In this document: positions 33,000-44,760 of the stretch, in pieces
Numbering within the stretch: position 1 is the stretch's first letter
Layout: every line of letters begins with the position of its first letter
Origin: Taudactylus pleione
Taxonomy: Eukaryota > Chordata > Amphibia > Anura > Myobatrachidae
Assembly: GCA_031769625.1 (NCBI GenBank)
Contig: JAUIMM010000534.1
Location: forward strand, 10,618,001-10,682,000
DNA length: 64,000 bases
Reading direction: 5' to 3'
Translations under genes and position numbers: made by a program
Notes under the pieces: model-generated
Seen by the model: the letters and a program-made list of their open reading frames with translations, nothing else
What the model was told of the DNA's origin: nothing
The model's database searches: none

Positions 33000-33790
33000 A
33001 TTAAATCTGGAATGCCCATTGAGTTCCTGATTAAATTAGTGAGGTTGTTTGTTTTTAGCATCTTCTCTAATTGTTGGTGATAAGATTTTGTTTGTTCTAT
33101 GTTTTTCCACCTGCTGGTTTATCCTCACATTATATATATTTTGCCAGTATTGCTGTCTCCATGAGCAAATTAGGAATGTAATGAAGCCTGGAAAAGTTTG
33201 GACACTGGCCTCATGCAGGTTGGAATAAATGTACTATAGGAAGCACACAAACCTAAAGTACAGTAGGCAGGGATAGCAAATTGTTATCCCTAGCCGCAAT
33301 GTTAATAAGGAAGACTTATGCAACATGGTAGGCAGACTCACAGCAACTGTCACAGTAGGTGGAGTATTGCACTGGTAGGTGCAGCAAACATGTAGGCAGA
33401 ATCAGCACACCAGCTGGTTGAGTACACATATTAGTTGAGTGGCATCATTTAATCCAGTAGCAGGGGGTTCCTGAGATAGCACTGAAGTGAAAAAGTCCTG
33501 GCTGTGCGATGAAGCCAGTCACCAGAAAATAGATAATACTTTCACACACTGGTTTCATATTGTTCCTTACAGTATGAAAGAAAAAAATAAATCACAATGC
33601 CTTTGTCTACCATTATAGTGACAGATCTTCAATACAAAGAGCATCCTCATGACCACCATACAATACATATAGCGAACTAATGACCCCATACTATATAAAG
33701 AGCCTCCCAGTGATCACCATACAGATCATCATAGTGAGCACAGTACGATGGGTTGTAAAAGTGGGAGACAGCATGAAAATTAAGAAACCT
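33000..33790. other. Decayed Penelope flank and unassigned sequence
   Basis: Traces of the RT continue to about 33120 on minus. At 33620-33760 a short phrase (GACCACCATACA and variants) recurs about four times. Confidence 0.4.
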
Positions 33791-33795
33791 ACTTT

Positions 33796-33981
33796 AGGGT
33801 AGATGTATAAAACTTTTAAAAAGAGTAAAGAAGTGGACCAGTGGAGAAGTTACCCAGAGCAACCAGTCAGCTTTGAGGAAGAAGTACATTCTATAAAATG
33901 ATATGTAGATGTTGATTGGTTGCTAGGGCAACTTCTCCACTGTTCCACTTCACTCTTCTCACTTTTTGATATATCAACACC
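33796..33981. mobile_element. MITE, AT-flanked
   Basis: About 185 bp with partly inverted ends (GGGTAGATGTAT and GGTGTTGATATAT on the opposite strand) and inner arms AGTGGACCAGTGGAGAAGTT versus AACTTCTCCACTGTTCCACT. Boundaries are approximate. Confidence 0.6.
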
Positions 33982-34071
33982 TATATCTCATGTTACAGTT
34001 TGTAACAATAATAATCACTACTACACTAGCATCACATATTAGAACTTGGACAAAAATAAAGACACAATATA

Positions 34072-34963
34072 TCTAAATAATAAGCGAGAAAGCGTCTGTC
34101 TGTCTGTCCATTTTGGACCTAGCTCCACCAACTTCGGCATGGTGGTGTAATTTGACAGGATTAGGTTTTTGCCTAGGTTTGAACTACGTCAGGGCCACAC
34201 ACTGTCACACAATCCCTAAAAATTGGGACACAGGTTCCAGGGCTGGCTCCAGAGGAAATTGGCAACAAAAGATCATCTTAACCTCAGTCTGAGCAAATTT
34301 GATCAATCATGCAAGTTCATATTAAATCCAGAGCCTCTGTTTTTGCATGCAAGGGTGTAACTAGAACTTTGTTAGCCACATAGCAAGATCTTAAAAGCCC
34401 CCCAGAGGTAAAAAAATATAGCCCATTCAGGTTATGCCAAATAGACTCCATTCAGGTTATGTCACACAGAGCCCATTCAGGTTATGCCACACAGTAGTAC
34501 CCCTTATACACATTATGCCATGCAGTAGTAGTGTCCCTTATACATTATGCCACACAGTAATGCCCCTTACACTACACAGTAATGTCATTTACACATACAC
34601 ATTAAACCCTTTACATATTATGCCACATAGTTGTAGTGCCCCATATAACACATTATTCCACACAATAGAAGTGCCCCTAACACATTATGCCCACCCTACA
34701 GGAACTCACCTCTCCATCTGTGTGCCATCAGAAGCCAGAAGGTGTGGATTTAAGGCCACAGATGCAGCACGGGCACCATAGCAACAGCACCCTTGCAACC
34801 ACGGTAGTTACGCTACTGTTTGCATGTATGTTAGCAAACAGTGGGGTCCCTTTCAGGATCAATGGAATTGGGTTATAGGTGAGGACAATGTGAACAAATA
34901 AGGACTGCAGGTGTACTTCAGGGTACAGTTTTCAACCATTCCAATGCTGGGTATCCCAGCTAG
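34072..34963 (+). mobile_element. Helitron-like non-autonomous element with nested hAT MITE
   Basis: Begins TCTAAATAATAAGCGAGAAA followed by GCGTCTGTCTGTCTGTCC, a start typical of animal Helitrons. It ends with a hairpin GCTGGGTATCCCAGC directly followed by TAG, making a CTAG end before T. There is an A before the TC start, as expected for insertion between A and T. A hAT-like MITE at 34350-34818 sits inside. No Rep/helicase is present. Confidence 0.75.
34350..34818. mobile_element. Non-autonomous hAT-like element nested in the Helitron
   Basis: 469 bp. Ends CAAGGGTGTAACTAG and, inverted, CAGTAGCGTAACTAC, with an exact 8-bp duplication TTTGCATG (34342-34349, 34819-34826). The interior has loose repeats of ATTATGCCACACAGTAGT. 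Confidence 0.9.
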
Positions 34964-35088
34964 TATACAATATACACACATACATACATAATATATATAA
35001 TGCAAAGCAACCCTAATACTAATTACATTTGGCCACTAAATGGCAATCTTTGTTGTTGTCTGAGGATAGTTTAGTCTATATCATAGAC

Positions 35089-35256
35089 CAGGGGTTCCCA
35101 AATGCGGTCCTCAAGGCTCCCCAACAGTTAAGGTTTTAGAGATGTCAATGGCTGAGCACAGGTGACTTAATTAGTACCTCAGTCAATTTGATTTAACCAC
35201 CTGTGCTCAATCATGGACTGTTGGGGTGCCTTGAGGACCGTGTTTGGAAAGCTCTG
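35089..35256. mobile_element. hAT MITE
   Basis: 168 bp. Ends CAGGGGTTCCCAAATGCGG and, inverted, CAGAGCTTTCCAAACACGG. Exact 8-bp duplication TCATAGAC (35081-35088, 35257-35264). Long internal arms around GGTCCTCAAGG/CCTTGAGGACC. Confidence 0.95.
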
Positions 35257-35368
35257 TCATAGACAAATTGGTAATCTAGTAATCTGGATGGCATTTCCCT
35301 CTGTTAAATTCCACAATGTAAAAAGGTAAGCTATATTGTGCAGTAAAAAGCATTAATATACAAAAAAA

Positions 35369-35400
<32 letters not shown>

Positions 35401-35961
35401 TGGAATCGGTATGAAATACCGCCGGCTGCATCCGATTCCCGGGGCAGCGCCTGGCCAACAGAAGCAGAGTTCCTGGCAGCGGAAGCCCGACAGCGCTGGA
35501 AATCCCCATCGTCGATAGGTAAGTACTTACTAGCCTAACCCCCTAACCCTAACCCTCCTTAGGGGTGCCTAACCCTAACCCCCCCAAATGCTTAACCCAA
35601 TCCCCCCTCTAAGTGCCTAACCCTAACCCCGCCCCTCCCCGTTGCCTAAACATAAGTCCCCCGCAGGGGGTGGCTAACCCTAAGTCCCCCCCGGGGGTGC
35701 CTAACCCTAACCCTCCCTCCCACTAGCCTAACCTTAACCCTCCCGGGGAGTGCCTAACCCTAAGTCCCCCTCGGGTGCCCTAAACCTAACCCTCCCCACC
35801 CCCGCGGCTGTCCGCTCGCGGCGCCCAGCATCCCGATTCCAGCATCGGGGAAATGTCAGGCATCTACATCTAGACGCCCGGCATTTCACCCTCGCCGGGA
35901 TATGACAGTCGGGAAGCCGGCTGTCGGTATTAAGGCAGCCGGCTTCCCGATTGTATACCAT
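35401..35961. mobile_element. Fold-back element with telomere-like core (member 2)
   Basis: Starts GGAATCGGTATGAAATACCG and ends with an inverted relative, GGTATACAATCGGGAAGC. The core (about 35535-35790) holds repeated CTAACCCTAACCC blocks broken by CCCCCC runs. It lies between two (TA)n tracts. Confidence 0.7.
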
Positions 35962-36039
35962 ATATATATATATAATATATATATATATATAGTATATATT
36001 TATATATATATAGACAGATATATATGTGCATATCTCCAA

Positions 36040-36400
36040 GGACAAGGCAGTGCTTGAAATATGTTGGAATGAAATGGTATGTCACTGTCCCAGCGCCGAT
36101 AAACAAGAGGCTGTCTGTTTAAATTTGACTCCAGCTACGAGCCAATCACTGCTCGTGGACTGGCGGCCAATCAGCGACCCCCATCGGCATATTGAATTTG
36201 GTAATGGCTGTGAGCCATTCATAGCTCGCGGACCGGCGGCCAATCAGCGGTATTCGGCGGCATATTGGAATTGGTAGGTGGCCACAAGCCAATTATGGTT
36301 CGCGGACCAGCAGCCATTCAAGGGAGGCCACGCGGCCTCCCCTAATTAGCTGCCGGTCCACAAGCTATCATTGGCTCGTGACTGGCACTGCATTCAAAAT
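36040..36400. repeat. ~95-bp diverged tandem repeat with CCAAT and inverted units
   Basis: Three units share GAGCCAAT, then GCTCGCGGACCGGCGGCCAA, then TCAGCG. A final inverted unit (GCCGGTCCACAAGC, TTGGCTCG) makes the whole partly fold back. Several CCAAT pentamers occur. Whether they have promoter activity is unknown. Confidence 0.6.
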
Positions 36401-36654
36401 GCCACTGAGGAGTGAGGGGAAGGGAGCGGTCACCGATGCTGTGTGGTTCAGAGCAAATCACAATACTGTGAGGTATGGTGAGGTGTGGTGGGAGGGGAGG
36501 TGTGAGGAGTGCTGTGAGGGGAGGAAGTGGGGGTATGGAAATATCAGAGGGAGCTCACAATTTGGGCCTGCCTAAGTAAATCCCCCTGATTTTTCCATAC
36601 CCCCACTTCAAAATGTCCAATTCGACCACCGGGACAAGGCTTCAAATTAATAAA

Positions 36655-36745
36655 TACACTAATATATAATATATATAATACAATATAATATATAATACAA
36701 CTAATATATATATATATATATATATATTACCAAGTAGACAAATTG

Positions 36746-36800
<55 letters not shown>
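36655..36800. repeat. (TA)n and (ATT)n/(AAT)n microsatellites
   Basis: A TA tract to 36727 is followed by ATT repeats that switch to AAT at about 36773, forming a perfect simple-sequence palindrome. Confidence 0.9.
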
Positions 36801-36801
<1 letters not shown>

Positions 36802-37488
36802 TATTCAATGCAAAATCAACTATGTATTATAGCTAATTTTCCTCCAGCCACGTATATTTAATTGACATTGTGCTATGCAGTATCACGCTTCCTGTTTGTA
36901 TTTTTATAAAAGTAAACTTGAAATGTTTTTTCCCTTATGTGTCAGAGGCCATATAATGAAGTTATAGAGCTGTGTTTATCTTTGGCATATTCATCTCACG
37001 GTTTCCTCTTTGTGGGTGTACAGTTTGTTTAGATTTCACTTGACAAGATGGGATTTACACAGTTGTATAAAAGGTGAAATAAACATTACAATACAGAAGC
37101 CAGTAATCTCTATCATATGACATCCTTGTTATATAGTGAAGTCAAATGCACTGGGGGCAAGCAAGCAGAACTGGTCCATAACCAGCAGCATATCCTTATT
37201 AAGTGATATTTTAGAATCTAAAAGATCAAAAAGCCTTTTCACAGGAGACAATGGGTGTTTATGTCACAATTTGTCACTGGAGAAAATGAGTGTTTTTGCT
37301 TCAGTGCATAGTTTAATAGTGTACAGTAACCCTTGCTGGTGGTGACTATTTGTAAAACACAGACACTGTGCTCTGTATTGTCTTAACAAGAATCTCTTTT
37401 TTAGTTTAAAGTATTTTTGAATGGATTACTATTTACATTAATTTTATTGATTAAATAATAAAATAAAAATTTGCTAATTATACAGATA

Positions 37489-37773
37489 TCAATGTGGCTT
37501 TACCAGTGCCACAGTGCCACGCAGTATCCCATAAAAAAATTTGCGTACAGTGGTACAAAGCAAGTTCCAATGGCCGTTCCTCTCTGTTGTTGATAACAAA
37601 AATTTGTTAAACCAGAAAAAGGTATTATGTAAAATAAATAAAATCCCTTCCATAATAAAATGAATATTATTCCTAGTGGTCCCACTCTCTGTTAAGAAAT
37701 ACTCCACTGCCTCTATGCCTTGAGCATGGCTAATCACTGTATACTTCAGATACCCTGGAGGGATGATGTTCAT
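37489..37773 (-). pseudogene. Penelope-like element RT fragment (second locus)
   Basis: Across two frames the minus strand reads YQQQRGTAIGTCF and YANFFMGY, the motif before the RT active site in Penelope-like elements. Upstream peptide resembling the RT fingers precedes it. Everything after the motif is missing at 37489. Confidence 0.8.
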
Positions 37774-37779
37774 GTTAGG

Positions 37780-38345
37780 GAAACTTCCGGATACACATCA
37801 CCCTGGCAACATTAGGGGATGTGGTGAGGATGCATTCCAGCAGTTGGAAGGTATACTTCCGGGTCAACGTCAGTGCTGGATCCACATGGTATTTAAGAAC
37901 CCGGGAGGGATGATGCCCACGTGATGGCACATCCAGGTTTGCGTCCTGACTATAACCCTAGGAGTTTGATGATGCTTTTAACCTTAATGTCAGATGACCA
38001 TGGGAGGACCAATAGAATTTGGTTTTACTCCTACCCACAATCCCAACAGTGCGTTTCACACACGGCGACGAAACAGGAAGTAGAACAGGATATTCCCTTT
38101 TTACAGTATGCTCCGAGTAGCGCTTATTGCCAAAAAAATGGTAATGTATGCAGAATTTTAAATGCAATGTGCCAATAATAAATGGTTGTATTGGAAATAT
38201 TTTTAACAGTTGTTCTATCATGATTGGTACCACTTCCTGACATTAACCAATGGCAGAGAAGTCTAGGGTATATTAAGGCTTTTAGCACACCACCAAAATA
38301 CACCTTGAGAAAGACTTTACAAGTTGAAACGCGTTGGTGGATAGT
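37780..38345 (-). mobile_element. Probable upstream terminal region of the Penelope element
   Basis: Directly upstream of the RT fragment on minus; it contains GTGAAACGCACTGTTGGG and, at its far end, CACCAACGCGTTTCAACTTG. Motifs of the GAAACGCGTTG kind are common in frog Penelope and related repeats. I searched for the hammerhead ribozyme core CTGATGA plus GAAA but found no convincing full set. Confidence 0.4.
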
Positions 38346-38349
38346 GGGA

Positions 38350-39777
38350 GAAAGCAGACTGATCCAGAAACATCTTGTTGAAGGGATTTACTACACCAGT
38401 GGATGTGACTACAGGTGCTTTACCTGGGATAAGCTTGTTGTCTCCAGCATTTGCTGGTGTACTGTTATACATCTCTGAATCTGGTCGGCCTGTCTCCCTG
38501 AAGTGGAGGATTTTTTATGTTGTTAATAAAACTGTACTTCACTATATTCGGTTCTTCTCTCCCTATGTGCCATTGGTTCTTCTCTATTGGAGGTTTATTG
38601 GGGAGCATATGAAGACCTCAAAAGTGCCAGTTACTGCATTTTAGTGACTTTTATTTAATCCAGAAGGAGATTGCAGTGGACAATTAACTGAATTTATTGT
38701 CTAAGATAAAGTACGGTAACCTAGAAGGAAGCACCAGATCTTATGTGGTTTTGTTTATTGATAGATATATCACCCATTCCAATGAATGGGCAATATATCT
38801 ATGGTGCATCTGCTAGTGCTGATAGCCCGTGCACATGCTGCAGAGACCCGGCGGTGAGTGATAGCTCAACTAGGTGGGCAAATTTAAATGCCCGTCCAGT
38901 TGTGATGTCAGCTCTAACTGCATGACACATCACCAGAACAATTGGTAAGTGTGTATACACTATCAATCATCAGACACATCAGCGGGTTTGCCTAATGTGT
39001 TCCAAGCAATATGCTACTGGCACCCTGCTGGATTAAAACTGCGAAAGTAAAAGAGATGGACACATATTTCTCACATATATGATCGATGGCCGAATCCAGC
39101 TGCACCACTTGACTCTCAGGGAGGCAAGAGGCATTCAAAAAAAATTTTCTTTGGTTTTCCAGATTGGGGAACACATGGCTTTTTTCGCCCAGTCCAGGCT
39201 GCCCCCTACCCCAGTGAAAATTGTGGGGTAAACTTTATTGTGACCCGTAGAACTTCATGACATGAAGGCTTAACAAGAAGAAGAAAGAAGAGATCACACT
39301 ATCACAAACACATAGAGACTACACAGTTATTACTTAAAATACACTGCCACCTACTGTCACTCCAGGATAGCTTCCAAACAACATTTAGCCTGTAGCTACT
39401 GATATAATCCAACACCCTACATATGCATGATTATTCATAGCCATGTAGTTCTGCTGTACAAAAGAATAGAGGCATTAGAGCATAGAACGATGGGTAAATT
39501 AGGTTGTTGTATATAATTTACATGTTACATGAACACAATGATAAACACCAAAACAAAATGACAGATGAGCACATCTGATATTCTATAAAAATGTTTTTAT
39601 ATTACCCAGTTCCTAGATAGTGAAGCTGATCTGTGTATTTATGGCACACACGTGTATGACTATAAATTAAGGTATTGTTCACACAGATGTACAGAGAAAA
39701 TGAATAAATATTACTTTATTTTATGTTTTCACACACACCAATAACATTTTGGAATGCAGTAGTGAGGATTGCATCAT
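38350..39777. other. Unassigned sequence
   Basis: No frame or element boundary supported. A clean hairpin-free region with scattered AT-rich tracts. Confidence 0.45.
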
Positions 39778-42700
39778 GGGCCGTATTCAATTAGCGGCGA
39801 AAACGGCAGTTTTTTTCACCATTGGCGAAAACATGCGTTTTTACCAAAAAACTGCAACATTTTCACCAAAAAACAGACGAAAACGGCAACAGGCGAAAAA
39901 AAACTGGACAAAAGTTTTCTCCATCTCAGACCAGGCATAAAAAAAAATTGCAAAATCCCTATTTTTGGCTACAAATGTGGGGATTTCTTTCAGAACCCTT
40001 TGGACACCCCCCCTAATGATAAATTAGCGGAAACATTTTTTGTAAGTTGCGTACTTTAGCGGAAAAAAAAAATTGTTGAAAATGGTTTTAACGTATTGGG
40101 TATGATTTTTCGATGGGCGGTGTGGATGCGTTAAGTGTTTTAAATATTGCACGCGGTCGCAGCAGGCGTTTTTTTAATGGTTTTTAAATTTGTGTTTTTA
40201 CGACATAAATATATACTGTCGAAAACGGATAATTGGGTAAGACAGAATCTGTTTGCAATCAGGAAAACCTGCACAACGCCATCTTGTGAATGACAGCAAG
40301 ACTCCATTTTAGAAAAGAAAGCTTACACAAGCGCCATTTTGTCAAAAATACATAGTACACAAACCACAGTGCAAAGTTGCAAAAAGTAGCACGAACAGCT
40401 TTTTAACAATCTTCCCCAAACACATACCGACAGTGTTCAGAATACATAAAATAACTTTCCAACACATTAAAATCACCACAGACTTATATTTGAGCAACAG
40501 CAAAGCAGTGGTGTTTTCCCCGCATACATACATTTAAAAGCAATGGTCCCGTAACACAAAAAGGATAATTATTACTTGGTTTAAACGCAATGTCAGTATA
40601 TAAAGAAATGAATGTTTTCTGTAACTATGGCTTAGTAAATGACAATTGGACTGTGTTTGGAAAAGTACTGATCTACTCTGTTTCCACAGCGTTCCGGTGA
40701 CATCAATATGAAGATCAGAACATGCGGCTATGAAATATGAATGTTAGAGAGAATAACTATTTGAAATGTTGTAAGCCATAGCAGCTTAGATTTGCATGTG
40801 GGGGATGCAAAGGGAGGTCGGAGACCTTTTGTATCCATTTGAAATTGTCCAATAAATGCCCTGTAACAGATTTCTAACCCTTACCAAAAGACAATGACAT
40901 GGTGTAGGCTTGTTTACATTTTTGTCCAAAGGACTGGTTGTTCCAGTCTAATCAATAGAGATAGCTAACTGGGACTAGAACCTAATTAGCAGTAGTTTCC
41001 GGAAACCAACAGGATACTCCCTTTCTGATGACCTCACAGGTGAAAGGGGGCGGGAACATAGCATGCACATTCTGAGAACACACAAGCCAGCAGACACACT
41101 TGCAGATTTTGGAAGAGAGAGGTTCCCTCTCTCACAAGACAACGGAAAATGGGTCTCAGTTCCCCTGGGTTATAGCTAAGTATAAATTGAGCAATATTTA
41201 GCCTATTTGGGTGTCTGTAGCTATTTTTGGTGTTAATCTGTTATTAGCTTAGCATGGTTTGTAGTTTTCTAAGGATATTCATGAGTCTGTGTTAGCATAC
41301 AGTGGATGATATAATGTTATTTAATCTGTACTTTTCATCTACACTGTAGGGTACAATAGTCTGTTATCAGCATGCAGGAAAGGGATTGATTATGGAGTTT
41401 TTGTAATATTTGTAAATGATTGATGCTGGTTGATTGAGATCCTCTGGTGAGCTGTGTTAGGGCCTTCCCATGTGCTCTGTGTTAGGGCCTTCCCATGTGC
41501 TTGAACAATATCTCTGCTTGGGAGAGATAGGCTTGGTATGTGTTGTATACTCATGAATGTAATCATAGGGTGGTATCAGTGTTATATATTATGGAAGTTG
41601 AATTAATAACAGCTTTGAATGGTCATAAGTAATTGCTGTATGGGTCAGATAGGTATATTGTCTGCAGTTTATTAGAGATGGCTACTTCCATGTGGGGTGA
41701 ACAAAGGAAATTATAATTCTACCCAGTTATGGTGTTGTATGGGTCAGATAGGTATATTGTCTTTATTATAATTGTGATCATTGATGGATGTATGATTTAC
41801 AGAGTTACAACTTAATGTGAGTTTTCAAATTGGAGTTTGCCTAGGGATCATGAGGCTTGCAAACAAAGGAAGAGCATGTGCTTCAGCCCTTCCCCCTCCC
41901 CACGGTCTAGTGGGTACTGGATGAGGTCTGTTGTAGGATGGTATTGTTGTATATTGGAATCAGCTTGTGTTGTACATGTTGGAATATGAAATGGTGCAGT
42001 GTTTGCCTGATGTGTTGGCATATGATATCCAGCTTGCATATTTAATTAACTATGGCATTATGGGAGATTTCAATGAGGTAGCTTCATAATGGAGTTTGTT
42101 TGTAGACCATGCGGTTTGGACAATAGGGCAGGAAGCATTCCCAACCCCCCCCCCCACACACACACACACCATCACCAGCCATCTTGAACATGTGTCTCTC
42201 TTTCTCTCTCTCTCTCTGTCTCTCTGTCTCATATTGCTCATTGTATTTTGATCTTTAATAACCGTTTCATGTATATTAACTGTACCTTATGACCTAATGT
42301 TTGTACAATTTATTTGCGCTCATTATTAGATCATAGCGTTGTAACATCTGTACTTTTACCTGAATAATAATCTTTAGCGCTTTGGACCGCTCTTCAACTG
42401 TCAGTATTTCATTAATGGTATAATGAAACACAGCGCTAATTAGCGACATCTTGTGGATTTAGAAGGTATAGGCCGGTTTTGTCTTAGAGGTTCTAGGCAG
42501 GTTAATCTTAGAGGTTTATAGGCAGGAATGTATTAAAAGATTACATTTTACGATTCAACAATACTTGCACCCATTTCAATGTACCTCCAATTTAAGTGGA
42601 ACAGTAATTTCCTGGAAAAAAATTGCTATCTTTTTTCAAATTTATTTTTTTTCACCCAAAATTTGCGCAGTCGTTTTTCGGCAAAGCACGCAACTTACAA

Positions 42701-42939
42701 TTTTTTTTCCAGGTAATTTATCATTAGGGGGATAAATTTACGTTTTTAGCCAAAAATAGGGATTTTGCATTTTTTTTCGCCGGGTCTGGGATGGAGAAAA
42801 TGTTTTTCAAGTTTTTCCGCCTGTTGCCGTTTTCGCCTGTCTCTTGGTGAAAATTTTGCCCTTTTTTTTTTTCGAAAATGGACGTTTTTTGCCAATGGCG
42901 AAAAAAATGGCAGTTTTCACTGCTAATTGAATACAGCCC
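39778..42939. mobile_element. Long fold-back element interrupted by a solo LTR
   Basis: The left arm (39778-40216) starts GGGCCGTATTCAATTAGC and the right arm (42565-42939) is its inverse (GCTAATTGAATACAGCCC). Both arms hold the same series of GCGAAAA and CGTTTT blocks over about 300 bp. The flanking bases do not give a clear duplication. The retroviral solo LTR occupies the loop. Confidence 0.8.
40217..42560 (+). mobile_element. Solo LTR of the endogenous retrovirus family
   Basis: Starts TGTCGAAAACGGATAATTGG and ends ACGATTCAACA, matching the LTR at 8713-10301. The exact 4-bp duplication ATAC (40213-40216, 42561-42564) shows a complete LTR, so the provirus was lost by LTR recombination. 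At 2344 bp it is longer than the other LTR, with about 1450 bp (40790-42240) replacing about 300 bp. Two direct repeats lie there: a 25-bp unit twice at 41452-41501 and a 26-bp block at 41638 and 41736. A pyrimidine tract is at 42190-42235. Confidence 0.9.
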
Positions 42940-43139
42940 ATAGACTCTTATTTGTCCTATATTTAATGCATTTTACGTGTATTTATGAACATGCAAAAAA
43001 AAGATATATAGGTGTAAACAAGCCCATACTTGCACAATAACTAAAAGGTTTAACACTAAAACATAAATTAAATGTTTTAGTTTTGTATATAATACAAAGC
43101 TAAGCATATTAAGCAGAACTGTGGAGAATATATTAGTCA

Positions 43140-43345
43140 TTCATATCAGTCCCTGTCCCATTGGAGCTAACAGTCTGAAATCTACCACACAATCTAGGAT
43201 ACGTTCTTAGACTGTAGCAGGAAACCGGAGCACCTGGAGGAAATCCACACAAACCCACGCAAACACAGGGAGAAAGTATGAACTTCAGCAACATAAATAT
43301 AATGTTATTATATCAGGAGACCCTGTGCTCGAACCCCTATAATAG
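43140..43345 (-). repeat. tRNA-derived SINE (V-domain type), minus strand
   Basis: On the minus strand GGGGTTCGAGCACAGGG resembles a B box. It is followed by GTGGATTTCCTCCAGGTGCTCC and GGTTTCCTGCTACAG, the central block shared by V-type SINEs. The copy is decayed, with the A box region unclear. Confidence 0.65.
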
Positions 43346-43979
43346 TATGTGTACAAAACACTCTAGTCACTGAGTAAAATAGTATCAAGTTTACTTAAAT
43401 CATGTACGATGCAATGCATACGAAAATTACATTCATATAATTTAAATCCTATTTGACCTATGGTTATGGTAATAATGAGCACAGTAACTATAGTAAATCT
43501 TCTTTAGTAAATAAAGTGGATAGCGTGTATTGGATAATAGAGGGGTAGAGGGAAAATGTGCAACTGTGCATAGTTGATATTAGGAATGCAACTGATGTCA
43601 CAATAACGTCCACCTCCAGTACATATATTGCAGCTCGTCTGTATGTTGGAATAAAAGCAGTCTTGAGTATTAACAGGGTAACAGTCCTGAGTATAGCACA
43701 GCGTCCCACTGTACACTCCAGAACTAAAAGTCAAAATAGTGGTCCGTAAGAGTAGGAATCATTGCCCCGGGTTTCTTCTGGGCTGGATGGAAGGGGGGCC
43801 ACTTGGGTAGGAAGCAGGGACTCCTGGCCGGGATTATCATGTGCTAACACCTCGGCATGTGCTCCGTCTAGTTGTAGACCCTGCCCTATGCCAGAGTATA
43901 ATCCTCTGCCTTGCGAGGGAAAGTAGTTGGACTCTATCTTTAAAAAATCTAAACCTGGATCTTTTCAAGATAGAGTCGT

Positions 43980-44105
43980 GATAATTCTCCCCATTCAGCT
44001 CAATTCACTAGAAAGTGGGCAGGAATGCGGGAGAAGTGCCTACCGGAGGTGCAGGGGTTACCCAAAAATCATTAGCCTACCGCTACCGGGAGAGTAGGCA
44101 TGTAT
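43980..44105. repeat. Member of a recurrent repeat family (TTCTCCCCATT ... GTAGGCATGTAT)
   Basis: The blocks GTGGGCAGGAATGCGGGAGAAG, GGTTACCCAAAAATC and GGGAGAGTAGGCATGTA are found again, with changes, at about 53930-54055 and 56790-56895, and inverted at about 55850-55975. There is no coding signal. Confidence 0.7.
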
Positions 44106-44172
44106 GTTTTATATATCAGGAAATATATAATACACAAGTGAACTTGCTACAATAAGTAGGTGTACTACTTAA

Positions 44173-44479
44173 CAGAGCCGTAACTATGGCTCTGAGCACC
44201 CTCTGCCGGCCCCGCCCCCTTTGCATGTGATGTAATGACATTGTGCATAAGGGGGCGGGGCCGCCGCCACTTGAAGCTGCAGCAGTGTCTGGAACACCTT
44301 CAAGATACTCCGGGCAGCTGTAATTATGGCAGGGTGCTTGCCTGTAATGTACAATGGATGCTACAGGCAGCACTGCCACAGCGATGCTTACTGTAGGTTG
44401 CCGTACCCTGCAGCCGTGGGGTGGCAATGGTTTCGCCCACAGAGCCCAGATCGGCCGCACACCCCTAGTTACGGCACTG
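44173..44479. mobile_element. Non-autonomous hAT-like element
   Basis: 307 bp. Ends CAGAGCCGTAACTATGG and, inverted, CAGTGCCGTAACTAGGG. Exact 8-bp duplication CTACTTAA (44165-44172, 44480-44487). Confidence 0.95.
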
Positions 44480-44710
44480 CTACTTAAAGACCCCATAGGG
44501 ATCTCACTGTTAAGTAAAGACATCCTGCCACCCTGCTTGCTATTTTAATAGAACAAAAATGGTTTGATATATATATATATATATTTATACATATACTTAT
44601 ATATGTTGCACTCCACGCAACATATGTGTGGGACATCCCTTGGAGTGGAGATCCCTGAAGAGCACCCCAATAGCTGAGGCAAACAAAGATGAGAGTGCAG
44701 GACACACCCA

Positions 44711-44760
<50 letters not shown>

